A stretch of DNA of 64,000 nt from Bacteroidales bacterium UBA7569 (GCA_002477945.1 DLLF01000002.1:124001-188000), one strand, 5' to 3'. Shown: positions 53,458 through 62,087, counted from the stretch's first letter. The notes: a model not told the origin generated them from the sequence alone. Numbers and translations are program-made.

Positions 53458-54069
53458 TTATTCTATAGTCCAAACCGTATCGGGAATCACCTGTCCTTGC
53501 ACGGCATCATGCGTTTCGTAGAGTGTATAGTTGCCATTCACCTCTTCCAGACGCAGGGAAATGATTGCCCCCGTAATTTTATCATAGATGAGTTGAACGG
53601 TGCAAACCCCCGTTTTAGGCGTTGTTTTTTTTGTGATGGTGAAGACAAAACGTGTGGAACTCTCTTTGCTGTCGAGCGAAGCCTTGCAGTCGGAAGCAAT
53701 CTGCTTCACATCGCCACAGAAACTGTTAAGAAGGATATTGCGCAAGAGATACATGGGCGAATCCTCGTTCTTCATTGCAAATTTCTGCACTTTGCCCGAA
53801 CGACGCACCATAAACCGTCCGTCTTTGATGAGCGTGCGATCGCCTTCGGGCGTGGTGTACAGCATGGACAATGCATCGGGATGTGCGAAATAGAGCGTGC
53901 CTTCTTTCTTTATTTCTTTCTTGAGACGCGGCATTACCTTTTGTTCGGTGAAAGGTGCCACCAACGTGGCGTGTTTCTGATTAAGTACCAATAACCGTCC
54001 CTCTATGTTTTGGGCATTCACCGCCAAACAAAGAAAGAGACCTGCAAGGAGTACAGATATACGTTTCAT
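53458..54069 (-). CDS. LolA-like exported protein
   Basis: A 203-residue protein with a signal peptide (SVLLAGLFLCLAVNA) and the LolA/DUF4292-like beta fold: PFTEQKVMPRLKKEIKKEG, LYFAHPDALSMLYTTPEG and VQLIYDKITGAIISLRLEE. It probably carries lipoproteins or another lipid-bound cargo through the periplasm. It is first in a seven-gene unit, with a promoter at 54110-54141. It is more LolA-like than the shorter protein at 25263-25715. Confidence 0.72.
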   Translation of the reverse strand: MKRISVLLAGLFLCLAVNAQNIEGRLLVLNQKHATLVAPFTEQKVMPRLKKEIKKEGTLYFAHPDALSMLYTTPEGDRTLIKDGRFMVRRSGKVQKFAMKNEDSPMYLLRNILLNSFCGDVKQIASDCKASLDSKESSTRFVFTITKKTTPKTGVCTVQLIYDKITGAIISLRLEEVNGNYTLYETHDAVQGQVIPDTVWTIE

Positions 54070-54109
54070 CGTGAAATAGAAATGTTTACTTGTTATACAT
54101 AAAACCTTG

Positions 54110-54141
54110 CAAAGATAGCGGAAAATTTACGGATGCACAAA
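54110..54141 (-). promoter_or_regulatory. Promoter for the LolA-EamA-GHL10-recF-DUF59-lpxH-mazG unit
   Basis: Minus strand TTTG (54141-54138) and TATCTTTG (54117-54110), 20 bases apart. Confidence 0.72.
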
Positions 54142-54290
54142 TCGAGATTCCAATAATTGTAGAAAGGAGAGATTAGGGGGCAGAGGACAGATGTAAGACG
54201 TTCTATCGGTATCTATTAGTTTATAGTGGAGAGAGAAGTTCTATGATGATTGATTGCCGGTTTTCAATTTCCCATTGAGAGAACCAGTCA

Positions 54291-54324
54291 TTTACGATTT
54301 GGCAATATACAATGTACGATTTTG
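54291..54324 (+). repeat. Interspersed repeat family B, copy 2
   Basis: 34 bases, differing at only about two positions from the copy at 54401-54434. Confidence 0.75.
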
Positions 54325-54354
54325 ATTTATCCACATCATTTTCATATACTGGTC

Positions 54355-54395
54355 AGGGGTCGTTGAGGGGTCGTTGAGGTCGGCTTGAGAGGTCG
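54355..54395 (-). repeat. Interspersed repeat family A, copy 3
   Basis: Three units of the CGACCCCTCAACG type on the minus strand, directly between two family B copies. Confidence 0.75.
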
Positions 54396-54400
54396 TGTTA

Positions 54401-54434
54401 TTTACGATTGGACAATATACAATGTACGATTTTG
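54401..54434 (+). repeat. Interspersed repeat family B, copy 3
   Basis: Follows the family A copy by five bases. Nearly identical to 54291-54324 and to the minus strand of 9109-9142. Confidence 0.75.
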
Positions 54435-54611
54435 CGAGGAAGATTATAGGGAGGACAAAGAATCCGCCAACGAGGTTATAATAGACGTCCTAGTTGTTCG
54501 AGAAGTTCTACGGCGGATAAGACTAACAGGACAGATAGGATCAATCAGACAAATAGGATGGATAGGACTAATAAGACTAATGAATCAGGGCAATCGCACC
54601 AAAACTATAAT
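54435..54611. other. Purine-rich non-coding stretch
   Basis: It carries irregular repeats of GGACAGATAGGA, ATAGGATGGATAGGACTA and AATAAGACTAATG (about 54520-54585). A short open frame across it shows the repeats rather than a protein. No gene is supported. Confidence 0.5.
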
Positions 54612-54868
54612 TTGGCGGAATTAAGTTTATTCATTTTACTCATTACTTGAAATATATGAGAATATCAATTATCTTATGCATACTCCTTTCTTTTCTTTTG
54701 CATTACCCAAAGAAAAGAAACCAAAAGACTCCCCCCTCAGAGAGGGGCTATAACAAACAACCTTAATATACGGATTGATTTGTGTCGGGCAAAGACAATG
54801 CACCCGACACTATGCCAGAAGAGACAGACACACTGACATCCAGATTTCAAGTTCATTCCACCGATGGA
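54612..54868 (+). repeat. Long flanking repeat, left copy (internally shortened)
   Basis: It matches the right copy at 56427-56731 in three blocks: TTGGCGGAATTAAG, the TTTCTTTTCTTTTGCAT plus AAAGAAAAGAAACCAAA inverted pair (54686-54726), and TGTGTCGGGC followed by CACCCGACAC. A middle segment of the right copy is missing here. Confidence 0.7.
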
Positions 54869-54920
54869 TGTGACATTATTCCGAATGCGAAAAAATAAGG
54901 CACAAAAAAAGTAATTTTCA

Positions 54921-54952
54921 TTTGTACATATCGGACTGAATAAGTAATTTTG
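54921..54952 (+). promoter_or_regulatory. Promoter for the Ig-like secreted protein
   Basis: TTTG at 54921-54924 and TAATTTTG at 54945-54952, 20 bases apart. The predicted leader is about 170 bases. AAGTAATTTT occurs twice around the promoter. Confidence 0.7.
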
Positions 54953-55127
54953 TGGCGCAATTCGGAAAGGAATGCTGGATAGCAGCGGACGGTTTTATAT
55001 TGCGGTTAGGATGAAAGACGAGGAAGACCGGTTGTTCGCAACGATGCACCGATGCGGTACATTAGGACAACGAGCGCAGATGGGCAGACAAAACAACTTA
55101 ATAATCAACCATAAAATCATTTATCTT

Positions 55128-56345
55128 ATGAAAAAGTTTACCTGTTTTTTTGCTGCTTTGATGGTATGTGCCATGTCGTTTGCAGCAGATTATCAAAAAG
55201 TGACAGCGGTTCCTACAGATTGGAGCGGCGAGTACTTGCTTGTGTATGAGAACTCTGCCACAGAGGCTTATGTATGGAGCGGAGTGGATGCTAACAATAG
55301 TTATCAGACCGCTACTATCGCAGACGGTAAAATCAGTGCCACAGATTTGGTGACCATTACCATTGCTCCCACCAACGGGGGAAAATACTCCGTGGTTGTC
55401 AATGGCGGAACCAACGACGGGAAATATATCAGCGGTACCGCTGATAATAACAGACTCAATTTTAATGCAACTGTTTCTGACAACACTTTGACTTTCGAAA
55501 AAGACGGAATCAAGATAGAAAGCAACACATCCGTAATGCGTTTCAACTCAGCAAAAGACAATTTAAGATTCCGCTATTTCAAAGCAAGCAGTTATACCAA
55601 ACAGAAAGCCGTTCAACTCTACAAGAAGGCTCAAGGTGAGGAAATTGCAGCCACAGCCATTGCATTAGACAAAGAGACCTTGGAACTGGAGCAATACAGA
55701 GCCGAGAAATTAGTTGCGACTCTCACACCGGCAGAAGCGACAACAGCCGTAGTATGGACATCTTCCGATGAGAATGTTGCCACAGTAAGCGGCAGAGGTT
55801 TGGTTTCAGCCGTAGGCGTCGGGACTGCCGTTATCACGGCTACCGCAGGTGAACTGAAAGCGACCTGCAATGTTACCGTAACAGAGGCTAAAGCCATCAC
55901 CTGCGCAGAGGCAGTGGAGATAGCAAAGACCGCGGCAGGGAACAATGTTGCAGCCGAAGGCGGTAAGTACGTTATCCGCGGTTATGTAACCGAATTGGCA
56001 GGCAAGCCCGCAGAGGATATGGAAAAATTCGGCAATTATTCCGTATGGATGGCCGACACGAAAGACGGCGGCAAGGTATTTGAGGCATACCAAGTGAAAC
56101 CCGCTGACGGAAAGACCATTGTTGCCGTAGGTGATTATGTAGAAGTGGTTGGCGAACTTACCAAATTCAACGAGACCTACGAGACTATGGGCAAAGGCAC
56201 CTCCACCATTAAAGTAATCACTCCTTCGGCTATCAACTACACAAAAGAGGGCGCAGCAAAGGCTGTGAAAGTGATTGAGAACGGTCAGTTGGTAATCATT
56301 CGCGACGGTGTACGCTACAATGCAGTAGGTACTGTGATCGAATAA
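55128..56345 (+). CDS. Secreted protein with Big2 Ig-like and OB-like domains and a sorting-type tail
   Basis: A 405-residue protein with a signal peptide (CFFAALMVCAMSFAA). After an N-terminal beta domain (20-165), a Big2 bacterial Ig-like domain covers about 170-260 (IALDKETLELEQYRAEKLVA, VVWTSSDENVATVS), then an OB-like domain (GGKYVIRGYVTELAGK ... VGDYVEVVGELTKF). The end, KVIENGQLVIIRDGVRYNA, is the pattern found at the C terminus of many secreted Bacteroidales proteins and may be a type IX sorting or anchor signal. Start 55128 is set by the signal peptide. Function is unknown; cell-surface display is likely. Confidence 0.75.
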   Translation: MKKFTCFFAALMVCAMSFAADYQKVTAVPTDWSGEYLLVYENSATEAYVWSGVDANNSYQTATIADGKISATDLVTITIAPTNGGKYSVVVNGGTNDGKYISGTADNNRLNFNATVSDNTLTFEKDGIKIESNTSVMRFNSAKDNLRFRYFKASSYTKQKAVQLYKKAQGEEIAATAIALDKETLELEQYRAEKLVATLTPAEATTAVVWTSSDENVATVSGRGLVSAVGVGTAVITATAGELKATCNVTVTEAKAITCAEAVEIAKTAAGNNVAAEGGKYVIRGYVTELAGKPAEDMEKFGNYSVWMADTKDGGKVFEAYQVKPADGKTIVAVGDYVEVVGELTKFNETYETMGKGTSTIKVITPSAINYTKEGAAKAVKVIENGQLVIIRDGVRYNAVGTVIE

Positions 56346-56370
56346 AGATTCAGGACATTTTGACAAATGA

Positions 56371-56405
56371 AACAAGGGCTGCTCAAACGGGCAGCCCTTG
56401 TTTTG
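56371..56405 (+). terminator. Hairpin terminator after the Ig-like gene
   Basis: CAAGGGCTGC (56373-56382) pairs with GCAGCCCTTG (56391-56400), loop of 8, then TTTTG. Confidence 0.85.
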
Positions 56406-56426
56406 TTGTATGCTATTCAAAACCCA

Positions 56427-56731
56427 TTGGCGGAATTAAGTTCACTCATCTTACTTATTACTTCTTATACGAGGATATAAAATCATCTTTTGTAAACTCC
56501 TTTCTTTTCTTTTGCATGACCAAAAGAAAAGAAACCAAAGAAAAGTCACCGGCTGTGTGTCGGGCGTTGCCAAAAAATATAAGTCACTCGAATTTCGGCG
56601 GAGACAAAACTCGCTACGCTCAAACAGTATCTCCGCTTATCGAAATTCTCGCTCCATTTTTGACACCCGACACAATGCCGGAAGGAACTGACCTGCTGGC
56701 ACACGTATTTCAAAGTAATTCCGCCAACGGG
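56427..56731 (+). repeat. Long flanking repeat, right copy
   Basis: The fuller copy of the element at 54612-54868. It includes CTTTCTTTTCTTTTGCATGA and its inverted partner (56497-56540), a TGTGTCGGGC/ CACCCGACAC pair about 115 bases apart, and a central block (56570-56660) with TCGGCGGAGAC and GTATCTCCGC. A short frame open across it is not a gene. Confidence 0.7.
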
Positions 56732-56840
56732 TATTCAGCCGCTCTATACAACAAAGGCAACAAGAACAGATCGGATTGGTATGTTTAAGCATTGGGTACA
56801 GGTTTATCTTATGTATTGCCATTGAGACAGACATTCCTTG

Positions 56841-56871
56841 TTGCGAATACCAATAAAAATGCGTACCTTTG
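56841..56871 (+). promoter_or_regulatory. Promoter for the steroid/bile-acid reductase genes
   Basis: TTG at 56841-56843 and TACCTTTG at 56864-56871, 20 bases apart; start near 56878, 67 bases before the ATG. Confidence 0.7.
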
Positions 56872-56944
56872 CAAATTAGTTGTGAGTGCTTGTATGGCAG
56901 AGACAGCACATACCTGCGTCAAGTACTTGAAAGACAGAACGCTT

Positions 56945-57709
56945 ATGGAACAATTTAACACATTACTCTTTATTGTGGCATTGGTCGGGATGATCGTTAT
57001 GATTGCTCTCTACTTCGTAGATGCCGGTTACGGAAAAATGATTTCCTCCAAGTGGGGTCCCGCCATATCAAACAAAGTAGGGTGGCTTCTAATGGAGTGT
57101 CCTGTATTTTTGGTTATGCTCTTCTTTTGGGCAAAATCTGATGTACGGCTGACACTTCCATACATTTTGTTCTTCCTATTTTTCGAACTTCACTACTTCC
57201 AGCGTTCTTTCGTGTTTCCTCTTCTTATGAAAGGAAACAGCAAGATGCCTATCGTCATTATGGCGATGAGCATCGTATTCAACCTTATCAACGGTTACAT
57301 ACAAGGACGCTGGCTGTTCGAATTGGCGCCGAGTGTCACTTACTATACAGCAGATTGGGTGAAGAGTTGGCAATTCATTACAGGTACGGTTATATTCTTC
57401 CTGGGTATGGGCATCAATTTGCATAGCGATCACGTGATACGCAACCTACGCAAGCCCGGAGATACCAATCACTATCTGCCGCAAAAAGGAATGTACAAGT
57501 ATGTAACATCAGCCAACTACTTAGGCGAGATCATAGAATGGGCAGGATTTGCCTTGCTGACATGGTCGTTTGCCGGTTTGGTATTCCTTTGGTTTACGTG
57601 CGCCAACCTCGTTCCGCGCAGCAACTCTATCTATTTGAAGTATGAAAAAGAGTTTCCTGACCAGTTCGACAGAAAAAGGCTGAAACGTATATTCCCGTTT
57701 ATTTACTAA
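56945..57709 (+). CDS. Steroid 5-alpha-reductase family membrane protein
   Basis: A 254-residue protein with six or seven membrane helices and the C-terminal reductase domain of the SRD5A/DUF1295 family: HYFQRSFVFPLLMKG, LGMGINLHSDHVIRNLRKPG, YLPQKGMYKYVTSANYLGEI and the ending KRLKRIFPFIY. It would reduce a delta-4 double bond in a 3-keto steroid with NADPH to the 5-alpha form. The two genes after it encode an OYE-type reductase and an SDR, which supports a steroid or bile-acid role. Start 56945 follows from the promoter and helix layout. Other lipid substrates are possible. Confidence 0.8.
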   Translation: MEQFNTLLFIVALVGMIVMIALYFVDAGYGKMISSKWGPAISNKVGWLLMECPVFLVMLFFWAKSDVRLTLPYILFFLFFELHYFQRSFVFPLLMKGNSKMPIVIMAMSIVFNLINGYIQGRWLFELAPSVTYYTADWVKSWQFITGTVIFFLGMGINLHSDHVIRNLRKPGDTNHYLPQKGMYKYVTSANYLGEIIEWAGFALLTWSFAGLVFLWFTCANLVPRSNSIYLKYEKEFPDQFDRKRLKRIFPFIY

Positions 57710-57777
57710 GACTACAGATTGCAGTTAGTCTTATATGAAGACCTGCTTATAAAACCATCCACTATACTTTTCGCCTT

Positions 57778-59055
57778 ATGGAGTCCAAACTCTTTACACC
57801 CTATCAATTAGGTCCTATCACACTCCGCAACCGCTTTATCCGCTCTGCAGCGTTTGAGAATATGTGTCACAACAACACCCCCTCGCAGGAGTTGCACGAC
57901 TACCACGTCAGCGTAGCCCACGGAGGAGTAGCCATGACCACGGTGGCATATTGCGCGGTGGACCTCAGCGGTGTCTCCTTCGACGGACAACTTTATGTGC
58001 GCGAGGAAGCATTGCCGGGTTTGAAGAAACTCACGGACGCCGTACATGCCGAGGGTGCCAAAGCCAGTATCCAACTCGGGCATTGCGGCAATATGACCCA
58101 CTTCTACACCTGCCATTGTATGCCCGTGAGTGCCAGCAATGGCTTCAACCTCTATTCGCCGACAATCCACCGCCGTCTGCGTGTGGACGAGATAAAGCAA
58201 CTCGTGAAGAAGTTCGGCGAAGCAGTGGACTTCTGCCGCGAAGCAGGCTTCGATTGCGTGGAGATACATGCAGGACATGCCTATCTGATTTCGCAGTTCA
58301 TCAGCCGACGCACCAACCATCGCTATGACGAGTACGGTGGCTCTTTCGAGAACCGTGTACGCTTCCTCAACGAGGTGCTTGACGAGGTAATGAAGCACGC
58401 GGGCAACGATATGGCGGTAGTGGTCAAGACCAATATGTGGGACGCCTGCCGTGGCGGCTCGGATATAGAAGAGGGACTCCGTGTAGCACGCGAGATACTC
58501 AAGCACCACGTTCATGGTATCGTCCTGTCGGGCGGTACGGTGAGTGCTTCGCCTATGCGTATATTGGGCGGTGCTATGCCTATCAAGACCCTTGCCCACT
58601 ATATGCCGATGAAGAGTTTCTGGTGGCTCAAAGCCGCACTCCTCTGCGGTGGTGGCGCGTTGATGATACCTACCGTGCCGTTCAAGGAACTCTACTTTAT
58701 GGAGCAGGCTAAACTATTCCAAAAAGAACTGAAAGACGAACTCGGTGATACCCAACTTATCTATGTGGGTGGTGTACAGTCGGGCGACAACTGCCAGACG
58801 ATTATGGACGAGGGCTTTGAACTGTTCCAGATAGCCCACGTACTCATCAAAGACCCCGATTTTGTCAACCACGTACACGAGAACCCGCACTACCATGCGG
58901 GGTGCGGTCGTTCCAACTACTGTGTAGGTCGTATGTACACCCTCGATATGAAGTGCCACGAATGCGTAGAGCGTGACGGAGAACCAATCCCCGCTTGCCT
59001 CCAAAAAGAGATAAAGAAATTGGAAGCCAACGCCCGGAAGTCCATGCACTCCTGA
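57778..59055 (+). CDS. Old Yellow Enzyme-family NADH:flavin oxidoreductase
   Basis: A 425-residue FMN-dependent TIM-barrel enzyme. Hallmarks are TPYQLGPITLRNRFIRSA, the substrate-binding HAGHAYLISQFIS, NHRYDEYGGSFENRVRF and VGGVQSGDN. A cysteine-rich C-terminal stretch follows (CGRSNYCVGRMY ... KCHECVE); the FAD/NADH domain of the larger BaiCD/BaiH enzymes is absent. Homologues next to SRD5A-type genes in gut Bacteroidota are reported as 5-beta-reductases. It lies 68 bases after the SRD5A-type gene and 36 before the SDR. Confidence 0.82.
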   Translation: MESKLFTPYQLGPITLRNRFIRSAAFENMCHNNTPSQELHDYHVSVAHGGVAMTTVAYCAVDLSGVSFDGQLYVREEALPGLKKLTDAVHAEGAKASIQLGHCGNMTHFYTCHCMPVSASNGFNLYSPTIHRRLRVDEIKQLVKKFGEAVDFCREAGFDCVEIHAGHAYLISQFISRRTNHRYDEYGGSFENRVRFLNEVLDEVMKHAGNDMAVVVKTNMWDACRGGSDIEEGLRVAREILKHHVHGIVLSGGTVSASPMRILGGAMPIKTLAHYMPMKSFWWLKAALLCGGGALMIPTVPFKELYFMEQAKLFQKELKDELGDTQLIYVGGVQSGDNCQTIMDEGFELFQIAHVLIKDPDFVNHVHENPHYHAGCGRSNYCVGRMYTLDMKCHECVERDGEPIPACLQKEIKKLEANARKSMHS

Positions 59056-59091
59056 TATTAACTATTAATTATTACCTATTACTTAAACAAG

Positions 59092-59919
59092 GTGTTAAGT
59101 CTCGTTACAGGTGCGAGCAGTGGTATCGGTCTGCAGTATGCCACACAGTTAGCCCGCGATTATCATACCGACCTGCTGTTGGTTTCCAATCAGGAGGAAG
59201 AACTCCGCAAGGTGGCGGAAGACCTTGAAACGCAGTACCATGTGAAGGCTGTCCCTCACTATGCCGACCTCAGCAAGCAAGACGCAGCGGAGGAACTCTA
59301 CAACTACTGCCACGCCAACAATCTCGTGGTGGACATCCTTATCAACGATGCAGGGGTGTTCTTCTTCAATCCGTATTGCGAGACCTCTATGCGCCGCATT
59401 GAACTGATGCTCAACCTTCACATGATTACGGTGGCAAAGATGTGTCGCCTGTTCGGGGAGGATATGATTGCCCGCCAGTTGACCGAGGAAGAACAATCAC
59501 AGACCATCTGCGGCAAGCCCCGTAAGAAAGGCTACATTCTCAATATGTCGTCTATGTCCGCATGGATGGCTATGCCCGGTATCCAGACCTACAATGCAAC
59601 AAAGGCGTTTATCTACAACTTCTCAAAATCCCTCTGGTATGAACTACACCCCAAAGGCGTGAATATCACCGTGATGACCCCCGGTGCAGTGGATACGGCT
59701 CTGTTCGGTCTTGCACCCAACCTGCGCCGTCTGGCAGTCAATCTCACCGTCTCTATCCCACCCGAGAAACTTGTCAAACGTGCCTTGCGCTCTATGTTCC
59801 GCGGCAGGAAAGCCGATATGCCCGGTGTCATCAACCACCTCTGCACACCCCTCCTCAAGCATACCCCCGACTGGCTCGTCTTCCTTGCCATCAAGTACGT
59901 CGGCAAGTTTCAGAAATAG
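59092..59919 (+). CDS. Short-chain dehydrogenase, possible hydroxysteroid dehydrogenase
   Basis: A 275-residue SDR with cofactor motif TGASSGIG, LINDAGVF, catalytic Ser in MSSMS and the YNATK pair, then PGAVDTALF. The longer C terminus (to LVFLAIKYVGKFQK) fits 17-beta-HSD-like and hydroxysteroid dehydrogenases. It starts at GTG 59092; no ATG precedes it before an in-frame stop. In the reported bile-acid clusters the SDR is a 3-beta-hydroxysteroid dehydrogenase; that is an inference here. A broken second SDR follows 28 bases later. Confidence 0.75.
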   Translation: MLSLVTGASSGIGLQYATQLARDYHTDLLLVSNQEEELRKVAEDLETQYHVKAVPHYADLSKQDAAEELYNYCHANNLVVDILINDAGVFFFNPYCETSMRRIELMLNLHMITVAKMCRLFGEDMIARQLTEEEQSQTICGKPRKKGYILNMSSMSAWMAMPGIQTYNATKAFIYNFSKSLWYELHPKGVNITVMTPGAVDTALFGLAPNLRRLAVNLTVSIPPEKLVKRALRSMFRGRKADMPGVINHLCTPLLKHTPDWLVFLAIKYVGKFQK

Positions 59920-59947
59920 ATTCTCCTCAGAAGCAAAGGATAAATAT

Positions 59948-60070
59948 ATGTATGCGTTGGTTACAGGTGCAAGCAGTGGTGTCGGTCTTTGGTGTGCCAA
60001 AACTTTGCAGAAACACAATGAATATGATGCTCTATCGGCAAGTAATCAAACGCAAGAAACACAAGCACTT
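59948..60070 (+). pseudogene. Truncated second short-chain dehydrogenase
   Basis: MYALVTGASSGVGLWCAK followed by a segment aligning to SNQ of the upstream SDR covers only about 40 residues of the Rossmann fold. After about 60070 the frame continues to 60307 but no longer resembles a dehydrogenase: no NAG, serine or YxxxK motif exists. It is best read as the remnant of a tandem SDR gene. Confidence 0.75.
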
Positions 60071-60335
60071 GGCACAATTGACATAAGAGCCTGCTTTTTC
60101 TCTCTGTCCATATATCATCGATTCGTACGCTTGGGTAGTAGCATCCAACATCTAAAGCGGCTCACAGGCATAACCCTCACAGCAATGTCTCGCAAGAAAA
60201 AGCAAGTCATTCCACGCCTCAGAGTTAGCATGTTCGTACCAATAATGAACCGTCTGCCTGGCAGAATACTCTTTCCGAGTATGAAACATCTTTCCGTCTT
60301 CCGTTAATTTCAAAACTTTCTCACATATTTCCTGT
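60071..60335. other. Spacer of uncertain origin before the ABC-F gene
   Basis: No confirmed gene. On the minus strand a 67-codon frame without stop (60352-60152) encodes a protein-like string with MFHTRKEYSARQTVHYW; it has an internal ATG at 60289 but I cannot match it to a family. It may be the tail of a gene brought in by the rearrangement that cut the SDR. Confidence 0.35.
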
Positions 60336-62087
60336 ATGCCTGTTTCGTATCTTCAAGTAGAACATCTCACCAAAGCGGTTGGCGATCGGGTTCTTTTCAA
60401 GGACCTGTCGTTTGGTATAGCGCAAGGCGACAAAGTGGCACTCATTGCTCGCAACGGAGCAGGAAAGTCCACTCTGATGGATACTCTGACAGGAAGTAAT
60501 CAAGCGGATAGCGGCACCGTCACATTCCGCAACGGCATTCGTGTAGGCTACTTGCCGCAAAAGATTCAGTTTGATAATGTAAAAACAATACAAGCCTTCG
60601 CAGAGACACTCAAAGAAAAAGAGGAATTTCTGCGAATGATCACGCAGTTTGGCATCACAGACACTACACAATCGCTCCAAACGCTGAGCGGTGGTCAGTG
60701 CAAGAAAGTCATGCTCGCCAAGTGCCTGGCATGCAAGCCGGACCTCCTCCTGTTGGACGAACCAACCAACCATCTCGACCTCACAATGGTGGAATGGTTG
60801 GAAGGATACTTGCAACGTGCGTCTGTCACTCTGCTGATGGTAACTCACGATAGGTACTTCCTTGATAACGTATGTACCGACATCTTGGAACTTGACAATG
60901 GCAATCTCTATGCCTGTCATGGAAACTATGCCTACTATTTGAGCAAACGGGAGGAACGGATGAAAGCACTCAGTGCGGAAACGGAGAAGTATCGCAATCT
61001 CTATCGCACGGAATTGGAGTGGATGCGACGTATGCCGCAAGCACGGGGACACAAAGCACGCTGTCGGATTGACAACTTTCAGGAAATTGCCGAACGGGCA
61101 AAAGGCGTCTCGCAAGCGGGGAACATCCGCTTGCAAGTACAGTCCGCATATATCGGAAACAAAATCTTTGAGGCGAAAAACGTATGCAAGCATTATGGAA
61201 ACATCACCATTCTGCAACACTTCAACTATGTGTTCTCCCGCTACGAACGATTGGGAATCATAGGCAACAACGGGGCTGGAAAAACCACATTCCTGAAAAT
61301 GCTGATGGGACTCGAAAAACCTGATTCAGGACTCTTTGAAATCGGAGACACGGTTCGCTTTGGCTACTATGCACAGACAGGTCTCCACTTCCGACAAGGG
61401 AAAAAAGTCATTGATATCATCAGCGATGTGGCTGAGTATATCCAACTGAAAGACAAACGGCTTTCTGCCTCGCAATTCCTGCAACATTTCCTGTTCCCCC
61501 CGTCACAGCAGCACGACTTCGTGGAAAAACTGTCAGGAGGCGAACAACAAAGACTGCACCTGTGCTATATACTCATGCAGCAGCCAAACTTCCTGATATT
61601 GGACGAACCTACCAACGATTTGGACATCCCTACCCTACGCATATTGGAAGATTGGTTGCAGCAATTCAAAGGATGTCTGATTGTCGTGAGCCACGACCGG
61701 TACTTTATGGATCAAGTGGTGGACCATCTCTTTGTCTTCAAAGGAAACGGAATCATAGAAGATTTTCCCGGGAACTATACAGACTACCGTCTGCAAAAGA
61801 AAAACTACGAAGAACAAAGTAAAACGGCAGAAGCAAATATCGCCAAAGCGAAACCGCGGCTCAACGAAAACAAGAAACCTAAGCGATTGTCTTTCAAAGA
61901 GCAGAAACATCTGCAAGAGATAGAAATAGCCATCCCAATGCTGGAAACAGAGAAAAAGAACATCGAACAGCGTCTTTCGGGAGAGACATTGTCCGCGGGG
62001 GAAGTGCAACGCCTGTCACAACGATATATCGAAGTGAAAGACGAATTGGACTCCTTGGAGTTGGAATGGCTCGAACTCACCGATTGA
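60336..62087 (+). CDS. ABC-F ATPase, Uup-like
   Basis: A 583-residue cytoplasmic protein with two ABC domains and no membrane segment: Walker A ARNGAGKST and GNNGAGKTT, signatures LSGGQ and LSGGE, Walker B LLLLDEPTNHLD and LILDEPTNDLD. A charged coiled coil ends it (about 500-583: NENKKPKRLSFKEQKHLQ, KDELDSLELEWLEL), which is typical of Uup. ABC-F proteins act on the ribosome or, for Uup, on branched DNA. An antibiotic-protection role is not suggested by the sequence. It stands alone downstream of the SDR remnant. Confidence 0.88.
   Translation: MPVSYLQVEHLTKAVGDRVLFKDLSFGIAQGDKVALIARNGAGKSTLMDTLTGSNQADSGTVTFRNGIRVGYLPQKIQFDNVKTIQAFAETLKEKEEFLRMITQFGITDTTQSLQTLSGGQCKKVMLAKCLACKPDLLLLDEPTNHLDLTMVEWLEGYLQRASVTLLMVTHDRYFLDNVCTDILELDNGNLYACHGNYAYYLSKREERMKALSAETEKYRNLYRTELEWMRRMPQARGHKARCRIDNFQEIAERAKGVSQAGNIRLQVQSAYIGNKIFEAKNVCKHYGNITILQHFNYVFSRYERLGIIGNNGAGKTTFLKMLMGLEKPDSGLFEIGDTVRFGYYAQTGLHFRQGKKVIDIISDVAEYIQLKDKRLSASQFLQHFLFPPSQQHDFVEKLSGGEQQRLHLCYILMQQPNFLILDEPTNDLDIPTLRILEDWLQQFKGCLIVVSHDRYFMDQVVDHLFVFKGNGIIEDFPGNYTDYRLQKKNYEEQSKTAEANIAKAKPRLNENKKPKRLSFKEQKHLQEIEIAIPMLETEKKNIEQRLSGETLSAGEVQRLSQRYIEVKDELDSLELEWLELTD

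Noticed and set aside
56360..56788. 142-codon frame on the plus strand
   Set aside because: It lies across the right flanking repeat, whose left copy does not keep the frame; no domain is seen.
59684..60307. 207-codon frame covering the SDR end and remnant
   Set aside because: Its first 88 codons are the wrong frame of the intact SDR; only the 40 codons from 59948 are meaningful.
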